Source of the DNA: Cycas panzhihuaensis
Taxonomy: Eukaryota; Cycadophyta
Length of the DNA stretch: 64,000 nt
Assembly: GCA_023213395.1 (NCBI GenBank)
Contig: CM041465.1
Location: 50,103,741-50,167,740 of the forward strand
Reading direction: 5' to 3'
Shown here: one piece after another, positions 23,157 to 32,603 of the stretch
Numbering within the stretch: position 1 is the first letter of the stretch
Layout: every line of letters starts with the position of its first letter
Made by a program: the position numbers and the translations under genes
Notes under the pieces: model-generated
The model's database searches: none
The model's input: only the letters and a program-made list of their open reading frames with translations
What the model was told of the DNA's origin: nothing

Positions 23157-23574
23157 TGTTAGATTGTATAATATAAACTTATGTAATTATTTATGTCACA
23201 TGTCTATTAAGTCATTGTAATGTTTTATCTTAGGTATATTTAATTAAATTTGTGGAAGGTCGTTGAATTTGTGAAACCGTATTTCAACGAACCTTCTTAG
23301 TACTTAACCTCCTAAATTCCTAGAACATGTCAACCAGGAATCTTGGAGGGTTGTCCTAATGCCTCAAGGCTAGTATGTTTTACAGGTAGTTTCTTTACAT
23401 GGTTTTATGTTCTATATTTTCATTAATAAAATTAGATAACTTAGGAGGTGGTTTTTTCTTCCCCAGAAGGGGTTTTTCCACTGTCGATACTGTATATGTG
23501 CAGTGTCATTTGTTGCTTGTAATTGCTTTACTGTGATCCTGTCATGACATTGTTCATATGCCTGTTTTCCTACA
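23157..23574 (+). repeat. C2 5' LTR
   Basis: 418 bp, TGTTAGATTG...CCTACA, followed directly by an exact tRNA-Met primer binding site. The partner is 30243-30654. Confidence 0.93.
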
Positions 23575-23588
23575 TGGTATCAGAGCTT
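23575..23588 (+). other. C2 primer binding site (initiator tRNA-Met)
   Basis: TGGTATCAGAGCTT, an exact match to the plant copia PBS, abutting the LTR end CA. Confidence 0.92.
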
Positions 23589-23846
23589 ATTATGCTTGTT
23601 TTTTATCTTATGCCTCTTATTTGATTTTTTTATTAACCATTCAAAAAAAAAATTTGGTCACATTATCATGTATTCAAAACCAAGTCTTTTTTAAAACCAC
23701 CATTAAGACCAAAAACCCTCATTCAACAACAGTTTTTTTAAACAAACAGCCTTTTATACAAACAAGTCTTTTATATAAACTGCCATTAAGACAGATTTTT
23801 TTTACATATCAGTCCATAGATTTTTTTACATCAAAACCTATACAGG

Positions 23847-23981
23847 CAGAGCCGAACAAAAAGAAACCTGCCATTAAGGCAGAGCCGAACAAAAAGAAAC
23901 ATGCCATTAAGGCATAATTGTACAAAGAAAAAAAAAACCTGCCATTAAGGTAGAACTGTACAAAAAGAAACCATCACTGAA
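23847..23981 (+). repeat. 33-bp minisatellite in the C2 leader, about four units
   Basis: Units built from GCAGAGCCGAACAAAAAG and AAACCTGCCATTAAG. The first two are nearly exact; the third and fourth are more diverged (GCATAATTGTACAAAG..., GTAGAACTGTACAAAAAG...). It lies in the untranslated leader about 270 bp after the PBS. Confidence 0.8.
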
Positions 23982-24132
23982 AGTAATATGTTTAGTATCC
24001 TATTCAATTCTCCTTCCTCCTTCATACTCTATTTTCCTATTGATGTTCTTCCTGCTGTGATGGCAGAGGTGTAGTAGGTCCTCGTACAATAGGGTTTATA
24101 ACTATGTAGTAGCCCCATGTGTAGCAGCACTG

Positions 24133-24452
24133 CCAAATCATGTATTCAGCAACTTTTTTTTTAGGCCATTTCCTTCCAAATCTGGGCCAACAAGGTCTTA
24201 CAGCTCCTTCGAGGGATAAAGTTGTCATCCTTAGAGACGAAAATACCAAAGTTGTGTATGTGAAGGAAGATGACATTGGAACAAAAACAATCAAGGTACT
24301 GGATGATCCTTAGACTTTGAACAAGGAATTTTTTTTTTAAGGCTTTTCTGCCAACATCTGCTCCTTCAATGAGCTTGTAGCCCTGTGGGAGAAGAAGACT
24401 GGGAAGACTCTTGAGAAGGTCTATGTACCCAAGGAGCAAGTGCTCAAATCCT
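24133..24452 (+). pseudogene. Captured fragment of a phenylcoumaran benzylic ether/isoflavone reductase-like gene in the C2 leader
   Basis: In sense orientation between the C2 PBS and gag. Reading frame 24164-24452 gives GHFLPNLGQQG, DKVVILRDENTKVVYV, KEDDIGTKTIK, DDP-stop-TLNKEF, a second stop in a T-run, then NICSFNELVALWEKK and KTLEKVYVPKEQVLKS. Just upstream, in another frame after a T-run frameshift, is LPNHVFSN. In known plant NAD(P)-dependent reductases of the NmrA-like PCBER/PLR/IFR group this order is YVSSN, a GYFLP-type loop, the GDGN..KVVFV strand, DIGTYTIK, DPRTLNK, then SFNELV.LWEKKIGKTLEK. So the C-terminal middle third of a roughly 310-residue enzyme is present. The N-terminal NADPH-binding GxxGxxG region and the C-terminal end are absent. 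The enzymes act in lignan/phenylpropanoid metabolism in the cytosol; this fragment cannot. Retrotransposon capture of a host transcript is the inference. Confidence 0.82.
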
Positions 24453-24517
24453 TTGCAAAAACCCTTTATCGAAAGGTCAATCAAATCCTTTACAGAAACC
24501 CTTTACAGAAACGTCAA
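24444..24517 (+). repeat. 37-bp tandem duplication at the end of the captured fragment
   Basis: TCAAATCCTTTGCAAAAACC at 24444 and TCAAATCCTTTACAGAAACC at 24481, each ending in GAAAGG/GAAACG then TCAATC. It starts at the point where similarity to the reductase ends. Confidence 0.65.
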
Positions 24518-25129
24518 TCCTCCTCCTATCAGAACACCAAAGAAGGGCCACAGCATTCAACACATTCTACAAAAAAAAAGGGGAACAAAAACAAAGAAGG
24601 GCGGCAGGGTTGCTTCAAGCCCCAGATACCAGAATTCTAAAGCATGAGCCAGGTGGAGAATCCCTAAAATGTTTGGCCGCCAAAGCTCGTTGCAGTCTGC
24701 ACAGCGATAGACCTCCACTTACTCTCCTAAAGAGAGCCACTAAAGACCCACCAAGACCATAACCAGTCACAGCCGTTTAATTATTAGTCTTACTGGGAGA
24801 GAAACTAATCACATAATTGCTGGGTTAATTCCTGAATGGCAGTCTTGAGGAGGCCCTCATCGTCCAGATATTTTTTGCACTAGATCACAAAGGGATACCA
24901 ACGCTGGACGCCATCATCGAACCTTCAAAGCCATTGTCGAACCTGCACAGACAAGAAACACACCACCTCAAATGTGATGAGGAGTAACAGGTAGGGTTTC
25001 TAACCTAACCCCCCCTCTCGGATTCCAATTTTTATTATTTTCTAACTTTCTTTGTGAAAAACCAATTTCCTGTCGGGTCCGCCAACCTTTCCTTTTTTTA
25101 ATTTTCTTTATTTTGATTTTATAAATAAT
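24518..25129 (+). other. C2 leader, unassigned part
   Basis: About 600 bp, somewhat richer in G+C than its surroundings (for example GGTCAGCC-like and CACAGCCG stretches). Short open frames exist but none resembles a known protein in my reading. It could be more captured host DNA or original leader. Confidence 0.4.
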
Positions 25130-25690
25130 ACCACCCCCCCCCCCCCCTCCTTTATATTATATTTTGATTAAATTCAAATACCCCCTTATATCCCCCCCTT
25201 TTAACTTTATAAAATATCTTTTATCTTTTGATTCAAATGAATCAAATCCCCCCCTCCTAAACTTTATAAAGTTTTTTATTTTTATTTTTTTTCAAATTAA
25301 TTTGTTGATTTCAAATATAATGACTTAATTACTTTGATTTCAATCAAAGTCTTACCCCTTTTATTAAGTTATTTTTTAATTTTTCTTGATTCAAATGAAT
25401 CAATGTTGAGAATTTTATACTTTGATGTAAATCAAAGTTTTCCCCTATCAAAGTTAACACTTTGATTTAAATCAAAAATTCCTTCTCTATTAATACTTTA
25501 AGCCCCCCTCTCATATTGTATTTTACACTTCGATTAAAACCCCCCCACATTATATACTTTGATTTTAAGGAAATCCCTTCCCCCCCCCCTCCATATTATA
25601 TTTCATATTTTAACTATCCCTTCCCTTAAATTTTTCTTATTTTAACAAACTTTAAAACCCCTCCTATAATACTTTGTTAAAATAACTCAA
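25130..25690 (+). repeat. Array of ACTTTGAT/ATCAAAGT palindromes separated by C-tracts (C2 leader)
   Basis: Inverted repeats at 25228-25245 and 25386-25403 (TTGATTCA..TGAATCAA), 25331-25350 (ACTTTGATT..AATCAAAGT), 25419-25438 (ACTTTGAT..ATCAAAGT) and 25446-25465 (ATCAAAGT..ACTTTGAT). Decayed half-sites (ACTTCGATT, ACTTTGATT) lie to about 25565. Runs of 5 to 15 C occur between them, the longest at about 25134-25148. Each palindrome could form a short hairpin in RNA. Function unknown. Confidence 0.7.
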
Positions 25691-26181
25691 TACCCCCTTT
25701 ATTTTTAATACAAGCGTTGTTTACAAAATCCTATGCTCTTAAGTTTGCCTCCTATAAGATATATATAAATCTTTTTATTACCATTCTTCAACACATGTTA
25801 ACGAGTAAATTTAACCATTTTTTCCTAAGTAAATCTAATTAATCCTTCACCATTACATCTTTTATTTATCTTTCAACACCTAATCTATAAGATTCAAACT
25901 TAATATTAAAACTTTATACACTTTTGTTTATAAAAAGGGGAAACAGTTTATTTTTTTCTAAACAGATTTTTCCTAAGAGGGATTATTTTTTCTAAAAGAA
26001 AACTTTTTTCAAATATAACTACTTAATTGTTGTCTGTTTCTGTGTAAAAACCTATCTTTTTTTTTCTTAGATTAATTAATGAAGATGTCCTTGTAAAGAT
26101 TAGTGTTTTTCATTAAGTAGTTATTTTTTTAGGTCACCTTCATAATTTTTTAATCTTTAAATACACCTCAACATTCCCAAT

Positions 26182-27240
26182 ATGGCATTAATGCCGAGGC
26201 GATCACACGTGTTCTAATTCCAGTGTTAACCGGCTCAAACTATGCCGACTGAAGGAATCGCATATCCCATCAGCTTAAACAACACAAAGTATGGCAATAT
26301 GTAACAGGTGAATTTCAAAAATCAAAAGCTGATGCTACTGAGAATCTTATGGTATATCTGATGAACTCAGATGCTACATTAGGCACCATATTAAATTCTC
26401 TTTCACCAGAAATCAGTCAGTAGTTTTCTGAAAAAGATGACTTAGCCACTATCTGGAAAACCTTGGAAGAAAAATACAAGGTTGATACACATCAAGTAGC
26501 AATCCTAGAAGAGAAATTATATAATCTTACCTTTGATGACTTTACAAATGTTGAGGATTTCTTAACAAAAAATTAATCAATCAATAAAGATTTAGACAAT
26601 TGTATTAAATCAAAAACCAAGGAAGGTGATATAGAAAAAATAACTACGCATGTCAAAGACGATGACACTCTCATACGTCTTGCAGTCAATAAATTACCAA
26701 AACACTTCAATCTTTACCAAGCTGCCAGACAACAAGCTGGCAATCCACCCATCACATTCAATCAGCTAACAAATTAGTTGATTGAATATCAAACAATGTT
26801 AATCAGAACCGGTGCAATAAAAGATCAATCAGAGGCTTTGTTTTCTAAAACTAAGCCACAATTTAAACACAAACAACATAATAATAACTTTCATAATAAT
26901 AATAATAAATACTAGAAACCTCATCGAGGTTCACCATCTAATATTCACAATAATGTTAAATATTCTGGTCCAACTAAAAAGTAGAATACTTCCAATCAAT
27001 ATGTTTCTAACAGAAACAATGCATCTTCTTCTCAGAACTCTAGTTGTGCCTACTATCATAAAAGAGGCCATACTATTGATATCTGTAGAAGTAGAATAGC
27101 CTCGGAAGCATGGAAACTTCCAAGGGACTGCAAAATAAATAGCAATCCCATCATTAATCTCATTTCCAATCAAACTCTCAATCATGATCACAAAATTGTC
27201 AATTTCATAACCATTCCTTGGCAGCAACAACTTTTGCGTT
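26182..27240 (+). pseudogene. C2 copia gag (decayed)
   Basis: UBN2/copia gag. Near the start is VLIPVLTGSNYAD (from about 26210), then HQLKQHKVWQYVTGEFQKS, DATLGTILNSL, ATIWKTLEEKY, LEEKLYNLTF, LPKHFNLY and FNQLTN. An Asn/His-rich linker (about 26870-26920) leads to the zinc knuckle CAYYHKRGHTIDIC (27045-27086), whose second cysteine is tyrosine. The first ATG (26182) is out of frame with the gag homology by one base. In-frame stops occur, for example after NYAD. It would form the particle and bind RNA, but is not functional. Confidence 0.85.
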
Positions 27241-27254
27241 TATTGCTCCTTCCA

Positions 27255-28860
27255 ACTAACCATTGTAATGGATCATTGATTCTAGTGCATCCCATCATAT
27301 GACTGGGCACCAGAAAAACTTATCCACCTATCAATCTGAATCAAACTTTGAAGAAGAAATTTTGTTCGGTAGTGGTAATTAACTCAAAGTTAAAGGATCT
27401 GGTGACGTTATCCTGAAGGATGGTTCAATCAAGGATGTTTTTTACGTACCTGGTTTGTTACCAAACCTTCTCTCAGTATATCAAATTTGCCAGAAAGACC
27501 TTGTAGTTAAATTCTGGAAAAATAAATTTGTCATTAAAGATCCATTACATAAGTTCAAACGTATTGCTTCAGGACCTATTGATCATAATACAGGTCTCTA
27601 TAGCATGACTAGTTTTCAAAATAATAAATCAAAATCATTTAGTACCTTCATTGTGAAATCTGACTCCGTCAGCAAACTTTGGCATGCAAGATTTGGCCAT
27701 ACTAGTTATGGCAAATTGCAATATTTAATCAAGCATGAAATGGTTCATGGTTTACCACCATTAAACACTGTTTATAGTGTTTGTGAAGCCTGTGTGATAG
27801 GCAAACAACATATGGATCCATGTCCACACAAAACTCAATTCTGAGCTACTGTTCCACTAGAACTTGTCCACTCTGATATATGTGGACCTTTTCATATTCC
27901 ATCATATTCAGGATCTCGTTATTTCGTTACATTCATTGATGATTATTCAAGAAAATGTTGGGTTTATATGCTCAAAACACGCAGTCAAGTATTTGACATT
28001 TTCGTTGAATATAAAACATTAGTGGAAAATTAATCCAATTCAAAAATTAAAATATTCTGATCTGATAATGCAAAGGAATATTTAAGTAAAAATTTCATCT
28101 CCCTATGTAAATCAAATGGAATTAAATTCCAACATTCAGTTGCATATACACCTCAATAAAATGGTGTTGCGAAACGCAAAAACCATACTCTTATCGAAAT
28201 GACTCGTTGCATGTTACATGCAAAGAATCTCGATCTAAAATTATAGGCAGAAGCAATTAACTACTCTAATTACTTATTAAACCATTTACCCAGTAAAAGT
28301 CTACAAAATATCACTCCAGAACAAAAATGGTCTGGAAGGAAACCATCTGTTCAACACTTACGAATATTCGGTAGTATCACCTAGGGACATATTCCTCACG
28401 AAAAATGTAAAAAGTTAGATAAAAAAAGTCAAAAATACATCTTCGTTGGCTATAGCGAAGAAAGTAAAGCATATAGACTTTTAGATCTAGTCACGCATAA
28501 TATTTCTATTTTGCCTGATGTAGTATTTGATGAAGAAGGATCTACTTCAACATCTACTTATGTAGAAATCCATGTTGAAGACTTATTAACCAACACTCGT
28601 TTGGTTGATGATTCTGAAAAATAAGTTAATTTAGACATCATAGATTCTTTATCAACTCAAGTCCAAAATTGGACTTTATTAGAACCAGCTGATACAAATT
28701 CTTCTCTTCAACCTAGCACATTGAATCAACCTACAACTTCAGATTCAGTTACTCATAAGCAACCAACTTGGGCAACCAAAATGCTTGCTGATGCTGGATC
28801 TAATGTAGGTAATCCTACTGATACTATGCGCACATGTGCACAAAAACTTGGAAAATAATG
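27255..28860 (+). pseudogene. C2 protease-integrase (decayed)
   Basis: Protease site WIIDSSASHHMT (about 27270), with Ser in place of the usual Gly of D-S-G. GAG-pre-IN: LWHARFGHTSYGKLQYLIK and CEACVIGKQH (within 27455-27844). Core: LVHSDICGPF (first Asp, about 27875), FVTFIDDYSRKCWVYMLK, SDNAKEYLSKNF (second Asp, about 28063). At the catalytic Glu the codon is AAA (VAKRKN, about 28172). Then the C-terminal GKWSGRKPSVQHLRIFG-like and KKSQKYIFVGYSEESKAYRL segments. Stops occur at 27364, 27842, 28031, 28158 and later. Confidence 0.88.
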
Positions 28861-28899
28861 ATCCTAAAACCTTTAAATAACCCAGCAATAATCCTATTT

Positions 28900-29620
28900 G
28901 GCAAGATGCTATGCAGACCGAATTTGCTGCCTTAATAAAAAATTCTACCTCGAATCTTATTCCACTTCTACCCAGAAAAAATGTAGTTGACTATAAATGG
29001 GTTTATAGAACTAAATATAATTCAATAGGCATAGTGGAAAAATATAAAGCTCGTCTTGTTGCTAAAGGATTTTCCTAAATAGATGGCATTGACTATAATG
29101 AAACCTTTGCACTTGTTGCAAAGATGAACACAATCAAGCCCATCATTACTCTTACAGCCAAATTTGGTTGGGAAATCCACCAAATGGATGTTAAGAGTGC
29201 CTTCTTGAATGGTGATCTTAAAGAAGAGATCTACATGTCACAGCCACCTGGATTCATTGAAAATCTTAATTTAGTCTGTAAACTTAAAAAATCCATTTAT
29301 GGTTTAAAACAAGCTCCTCGAGCTTGGTATACTAAAGTTGATGGTTACTTAATCCACATTGGATACACTAGATGTATTTGTGATCTAAATCTCTACTTTA
29401 AATGTGAAGATGAAAATCTTACCATTCTAATTCTTTATGTTGATGACATTATTATCACTGGATCATTAACTTATAATATTCATCATCTCAAATCAACCCT
29501 AATGAACAAATTCAAAATGATAGATTTAGGACTATTACATTATTTTCTAGGTTTACAAATTTATCAAAATCAATCAAATATATCCATATCCCAACCTAAG
29601 TATATTCTTGATTTACTCTA
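28900..29620 (+). pseudogene. C2 reverse transcriptase (mostly open)
   Basis: WQDAMQTEFAALIKN opens the RVT_2 domain. Then YKWVYRTKYNSIG and YKARLVAKGFS followed by a stop. From 29124 the frame is open for 165 codons: WEIHQMDVKSAFLNGDLKEEIYMSQP, SIYGLKQAPRAWY, and the intact catalytic YVDD at 29436-29447 (ILYVDDIIITGS), then MIDLGLLHYFLGLQIY. RT copies the element RNA. The active site is preserved but the upstream frame is broken. Confidence 0.9.
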
Positions 29621-30180
29621 GAGGTTTAACATAGAAAATGTTAAACCTGTAACCAATCCTTTACAATCAGGAGTTAAACTAACCACTGATTGTTCAATTC
29701 TATTATGTGATCCAACTCTTTATAGACAACTTATTGGTAGTCTAATTTATCTTACACACACTTGCCCTGACATTTCTTATGCTATTGCTTTATGTTCCAG
29801 ACATATGAAACAACCACATGAATCTCATTGGAAAGCAGCCAAATGAATCTTACATTATCTAAAGAATACCATGTTTCATGGTTTAATTTATAAATTTTGT
29901 AATAAACCATTAACATTAACTGGGTATACTGACTCCAATTAAGCAGGTGATTTAAATGATCGTAAATCTACTTCTGGTTATGTATTTTTTATTGACTCCT
30001 CACCTATTACTTGGTCAAGCAAAAAAATGCAGGCACTAGTATTATCAACAACTGAAGCTGAGTATCGAGCATTAGTAGAAGTTGATTTATAGATTACTGA
30101 TATACTTACAAAGTCTCTAACTAAAGTAAAGTATTTACATCTCAAAGATTTATTAGAGATAAAAGAAGTCTCCATCAAAG
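29621..30180 (+). pseudogene. C2 RNase H, internally deleted
   Basis: Connection region PTLYRQLIGSLIYL (about 29718), SHWKAAK, then GYTDSN, DRKSTSGYVFFID, WSSKKMQALVLSTTEAEYRALVEVD (about 30005-30090). The sequence then jumps to ITDILTKSLTKVKYLHLKD (30092 on). About 60 residues normally between these two motifs are missing, including the usual CDNQSA and KHIEI..HF segments. The deletion removes part of the catalytic fold. Confidence 0.85.
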
Positions 30181-30230
30181 GGGGATCATCATGATGAAGA
30201 TCTTCTTTTCTCTCCAGTACAAAAGTTTAC

Positions 30231-30242
30231 ATTAAAGGGGGA
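30231..30242 (+). other. C2 polypurine tract
   Basis: ATTAAAGGGGGA directly before the TGTTAG start of the 3' LTR. Confidence 0.9.
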
Positions 30243-30654
30243 TGTTAGATTGTATAATGTAAACTTATGTAATTATTTATGTCACATATCTATTAAGTCA
30301 TTGCAATGTTTTATCTTAGGTATATTTTTGTGGAAGGCCATTGAATTTGTAAAACCGCATTTCAATAAACCTTCTTAGTACTTAACCTCCTAAATTCCTG
30401 GAACATGTCAGCCAGGAATCTAGGAGGGTTGTCCTAATGCCTCAAGGTTGGTCTATTTTACAGGTAGTTTCTTTACATGGTTTTATGTTCTATATTTTCA
30501 TTAATAAAATTAGATAACTTGGGAGGTGGTTTTTTCTTTCCTAGAAGGGGTTTTTCCACCTGTCAATCTGTGTATATGTGCAGTGTCATTTGTTGCCTGT
30601 AATTGCTTTACTGTGATCCTATCATGACATTGTTCATATGCCTATTTTCCTACA
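30243..30654 (+). repeat. C2 3' LTR
   Basis: 412 bp, TGTTAGATTG...CCTACA, followed by the target copy ACAAG (30655-30659). An 8-bp gap (TTAATTAA region) accounts for most of the length difference from the 5' LTR. Confidence 0.93.
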
Positions 30655-31388
30655 ACAAGAAGGGCATCTTTATTTCCTAATGGAAATATACCATGGATTT
30701 ATTACAAAAGTTTAGGATGACCAACTGTAAACCTTTGGCAACTCTAGCAAAAACTAGAATTAAGCTCTTTAAGTCAAATAATTCCATATTAGTCGACCCT
30801 ATACTGTATAGACAACTAATCAGTAACTTGATATATTTGACATCCACTCAACCTAATATAATACACTCAACTAGTATTGTGTTTAGATTTATACAAGATC
30901 TAAAGACTACCCATTGGCAGGCAGTAAAAAGAATTCTTCATTATCTCAAAGGAACTTCAGAATATAGGTTATACTACAAAGATTTATCAAAATTTTAGTT
31001 GACAGGTTATACAAACTCAGATTGGGCAGGAGACATTAATGACAGGAAATCAATGTCATGTTATATATTTAGTATGGGATTAGCAGCTATAGAATGAAGT
31101 ACCAAGAAACAGAATATAGTTTCCCTATCTACAGCTAGGGCAGAGTATAAAGCAGCAATTATAGATGCATGTGAATTAGTTTGATTAAGAAGACTACTAT
31201 AAGATTTTTGGCTAAAACAAAAATGTCCCACAAGAATTTGGTGCAATAATCAGAGCACTATTTAGATGGCAAAGAATCCAGTTTTTCATGGTAGAACAAA
31301 ACACATTGAGACTCAGCATCACTTTATTTAAGAACTAGTGCAAGTAGAAGAGATTGAATTGGCCTATTGTAGCACTGAATTGGCCTAT
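30655..31388 (+). pseudogene. C1 reverse transcriptase end and RNase H, distal part (decayed)
   Basis: It resumes the C1 RT frame after C2: MDLLQKFRMTNCKPLATLAK, DPILYRQLISNLIYLTSTQPN, THWQAVKRILHYLKGTSEY (within 30693-30998). RNase H follows: YTNSDWAGDINDRKSM, STKKQNIVSLSTARAEYKA, WCNNQSTIXMAKNPVFHGRTKHIE (about 31010-31310, with stops), ending at IELAYCST (about 31365). The expected [11 protein letters not shown] motif, PPT and 3' LTR are missing. Sequence switches to inverted G0 gag at about 31388. Confidence 0.87.
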
Positions 31389-32392
31389 TAAGGTAGATCC
31401 ATACACCTTATATCCTTTTTATCTATAATAGAAACATTTAAGAATTCTCCTTATTACATGATTTACACCACTAAATCCATGATCTCTTAGATAAATATAA
31501 TTATCTCTATCATGTCCTCTTTGAGAAACATAATTACCCATTCTCTAGGTGGTAAATATATTCTATAAGTATCTAGCCTCTCAAATTTAGGATTATTTTC
31601 ATGTATTATAGGTCTAAAAACTCCACAACCTCTCTATTGTGGTGCTCTTTCTCTATTAGCCATTGATCTTCTCCTAACTAGTTTTTCTTTAACTGTTAAA
31701 GCCATATGATGGGCTTTATCTACTGACTTTACTCTATGTAGAGTAAGCTCACCTTGATTAGAAAATTTGAAACCATTCATAATCTTAGGAATCTTCTACT
31801 TCTCACTTTTACTATGTCTTATTCTAATGGACAACTTATAAAACTCATTTATATATTCTAATACAATCTCCTATCTTAGTCTTAAATTCTGATATTGCTT
31901 GAACAATTCCTACTCATAATTCATAAGTAGTAATTTCTACTTAATCTTAACTACTATATTTCTCCACTTAGTAATTTTCTTCTAGTAACCTCTTTCTTCA
32001 TATTTTTGCACATTGTCCCACCATAATGTTATATGCCCCTTTAACTTATTTATTATAAACTTCATACACATGAGATCTTTCATCCTATTCTATTCAAAGC
32101 ATTTCTCAATGGTAGTAATTTAATCTAATAACTCCTCTACCTTTATACTTATACCAAAGTTAGGTACCTCAACCTTTATTAGATTATTATTTTCTCTTAG
32201 CAATTTAACCAACACATTTTTGTAGTTAATAGGATTATGCTTTTGTTCCTCATTACCTATTTCTTCCTACTTTGACTCTGCATCTTCTCTTAACTCTAGT
32301 TTACTCTCTTTCTCTTCTTCTTTGTTCCTCTTTTAATATTTAAATTATTAAAAAACTACTACCATTGCTCCTTTAGTACCTCTTGTTGACAT
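31389..32392 (-). pseudogene. G0 Ty3/gypsy gag (decayed)
   Basis: The minus-strand ATG at 32392 (MSTRGTKGAM) starts a gypsy gag. It carries VEVPNFGISIKVEELLD, TIEKCFE, INKLKGHITLWWDNVQKY (about 32000), KITKWRNIVVKIK, ELFKQYQNLR, YINEFYKLSIRIRHS, KSVDKAHHMALTVKEKL. A ruined zinc knuckle follows (CFYYR-stop-KGYKVYGS, about 31440-31395), with two cysteines and the histidine lost. About ten stops lie in frame. It is the upstream half of the same G0 element whose RT/RNase H lies at 15905-14828; C1 sits between them. Confidence 0.85.
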
Positions 32393-32585
32393 TTTGTAAA
32401 GCTTCCTTTTAGTCTTAAATTTGAATAAATAAATAATGGAGAAATATAGATAATGTTATCTCTATTAATGCTTTAATACTTTTGAAAAAGTCACCTCTTA
32501 ATACTCTACCCCATACACTACCTTTATTATCATTTTTGTATGTGTTCCTTACCATAGCTCTTTTTCATTGTTGTTTTATAACCAT

Positions 32586-32602
32586 CACTCTAATACTAAA
32601 GA
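32586..32602 (-). other. G0 primer-binding-site-like sequence and LTR boundary
   Basis: The minus strand reads TCTTTAGTATTAGAGTG about 190 bp upstream of the gag ATG. It is preceded by a CA (about 32603-32604) that would end the G0 5' LTR. The LTR would extend to the right; its outer end and partner were not found. Confidence 0.5.
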
Positions 32603-32603
32603 T

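Larger units (their letters stand above)
23157..30654 (+). mobile_element. C2 Ty1/copia element, complete structure, target duplication ACAAG
   Basis: 5' LTR 23157-23574, PBS 23575, leader to about 26180 carrying a captured host gene fragment, gag, PR-INT, RT, truncated RNase H, PPT 30231-30242, 3' LTR 30243-30654. Both flanks are ACAAG, and the split C1 RT frame continues across the element. The LTRs differ at roughly twenty positions plus an 8-bp gap by my hand alignment. Stops are frequent and the integrase Glu is replaced, so it is dead. Confidence 0.93.
15906..31388 (+). mobile_element. C1 degenerate Ty1/copia element (host of the G1 solo LTR and of C2)
   Basis: 5' LTR 15906-16267, leader 16268-18518 and 19581-20345, gag 20346-21430, PR-INT 21480-22590, RT 22590-23156 and RT/RNase H 30655-31388. 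Two insertions interrupt it: a G1 solo LTR and complete C2. The 3' end is lost: within RNase H it joins G0 gag at about 31388. Leader block 19740-20345 and gag match C3 (51600-51014, inverted), placing C1 and C3 in one family. It inserted into G0 between gag and RT. Confidence 0.85.

Noticed and set aside
24153-24165. T-run followed by AG in the captured fragment as a retained 3' splice site
   Set aside because: The coding similarity continues on both sides with only one extra base, so a slippage expansion is simpler than a retained intron.
24653-25010. More of the captured reductase gene beyond 24452
   Set aside because: No further family motif could be read in any frame after KEQVLKS; the rest of the enzyme's C-terminus is not there.
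25130-25690. CRISPR-like array
   Set aside because: Palindromes and spacers are irregular in length and sequence, and the context is a plant retrotransposon leader.
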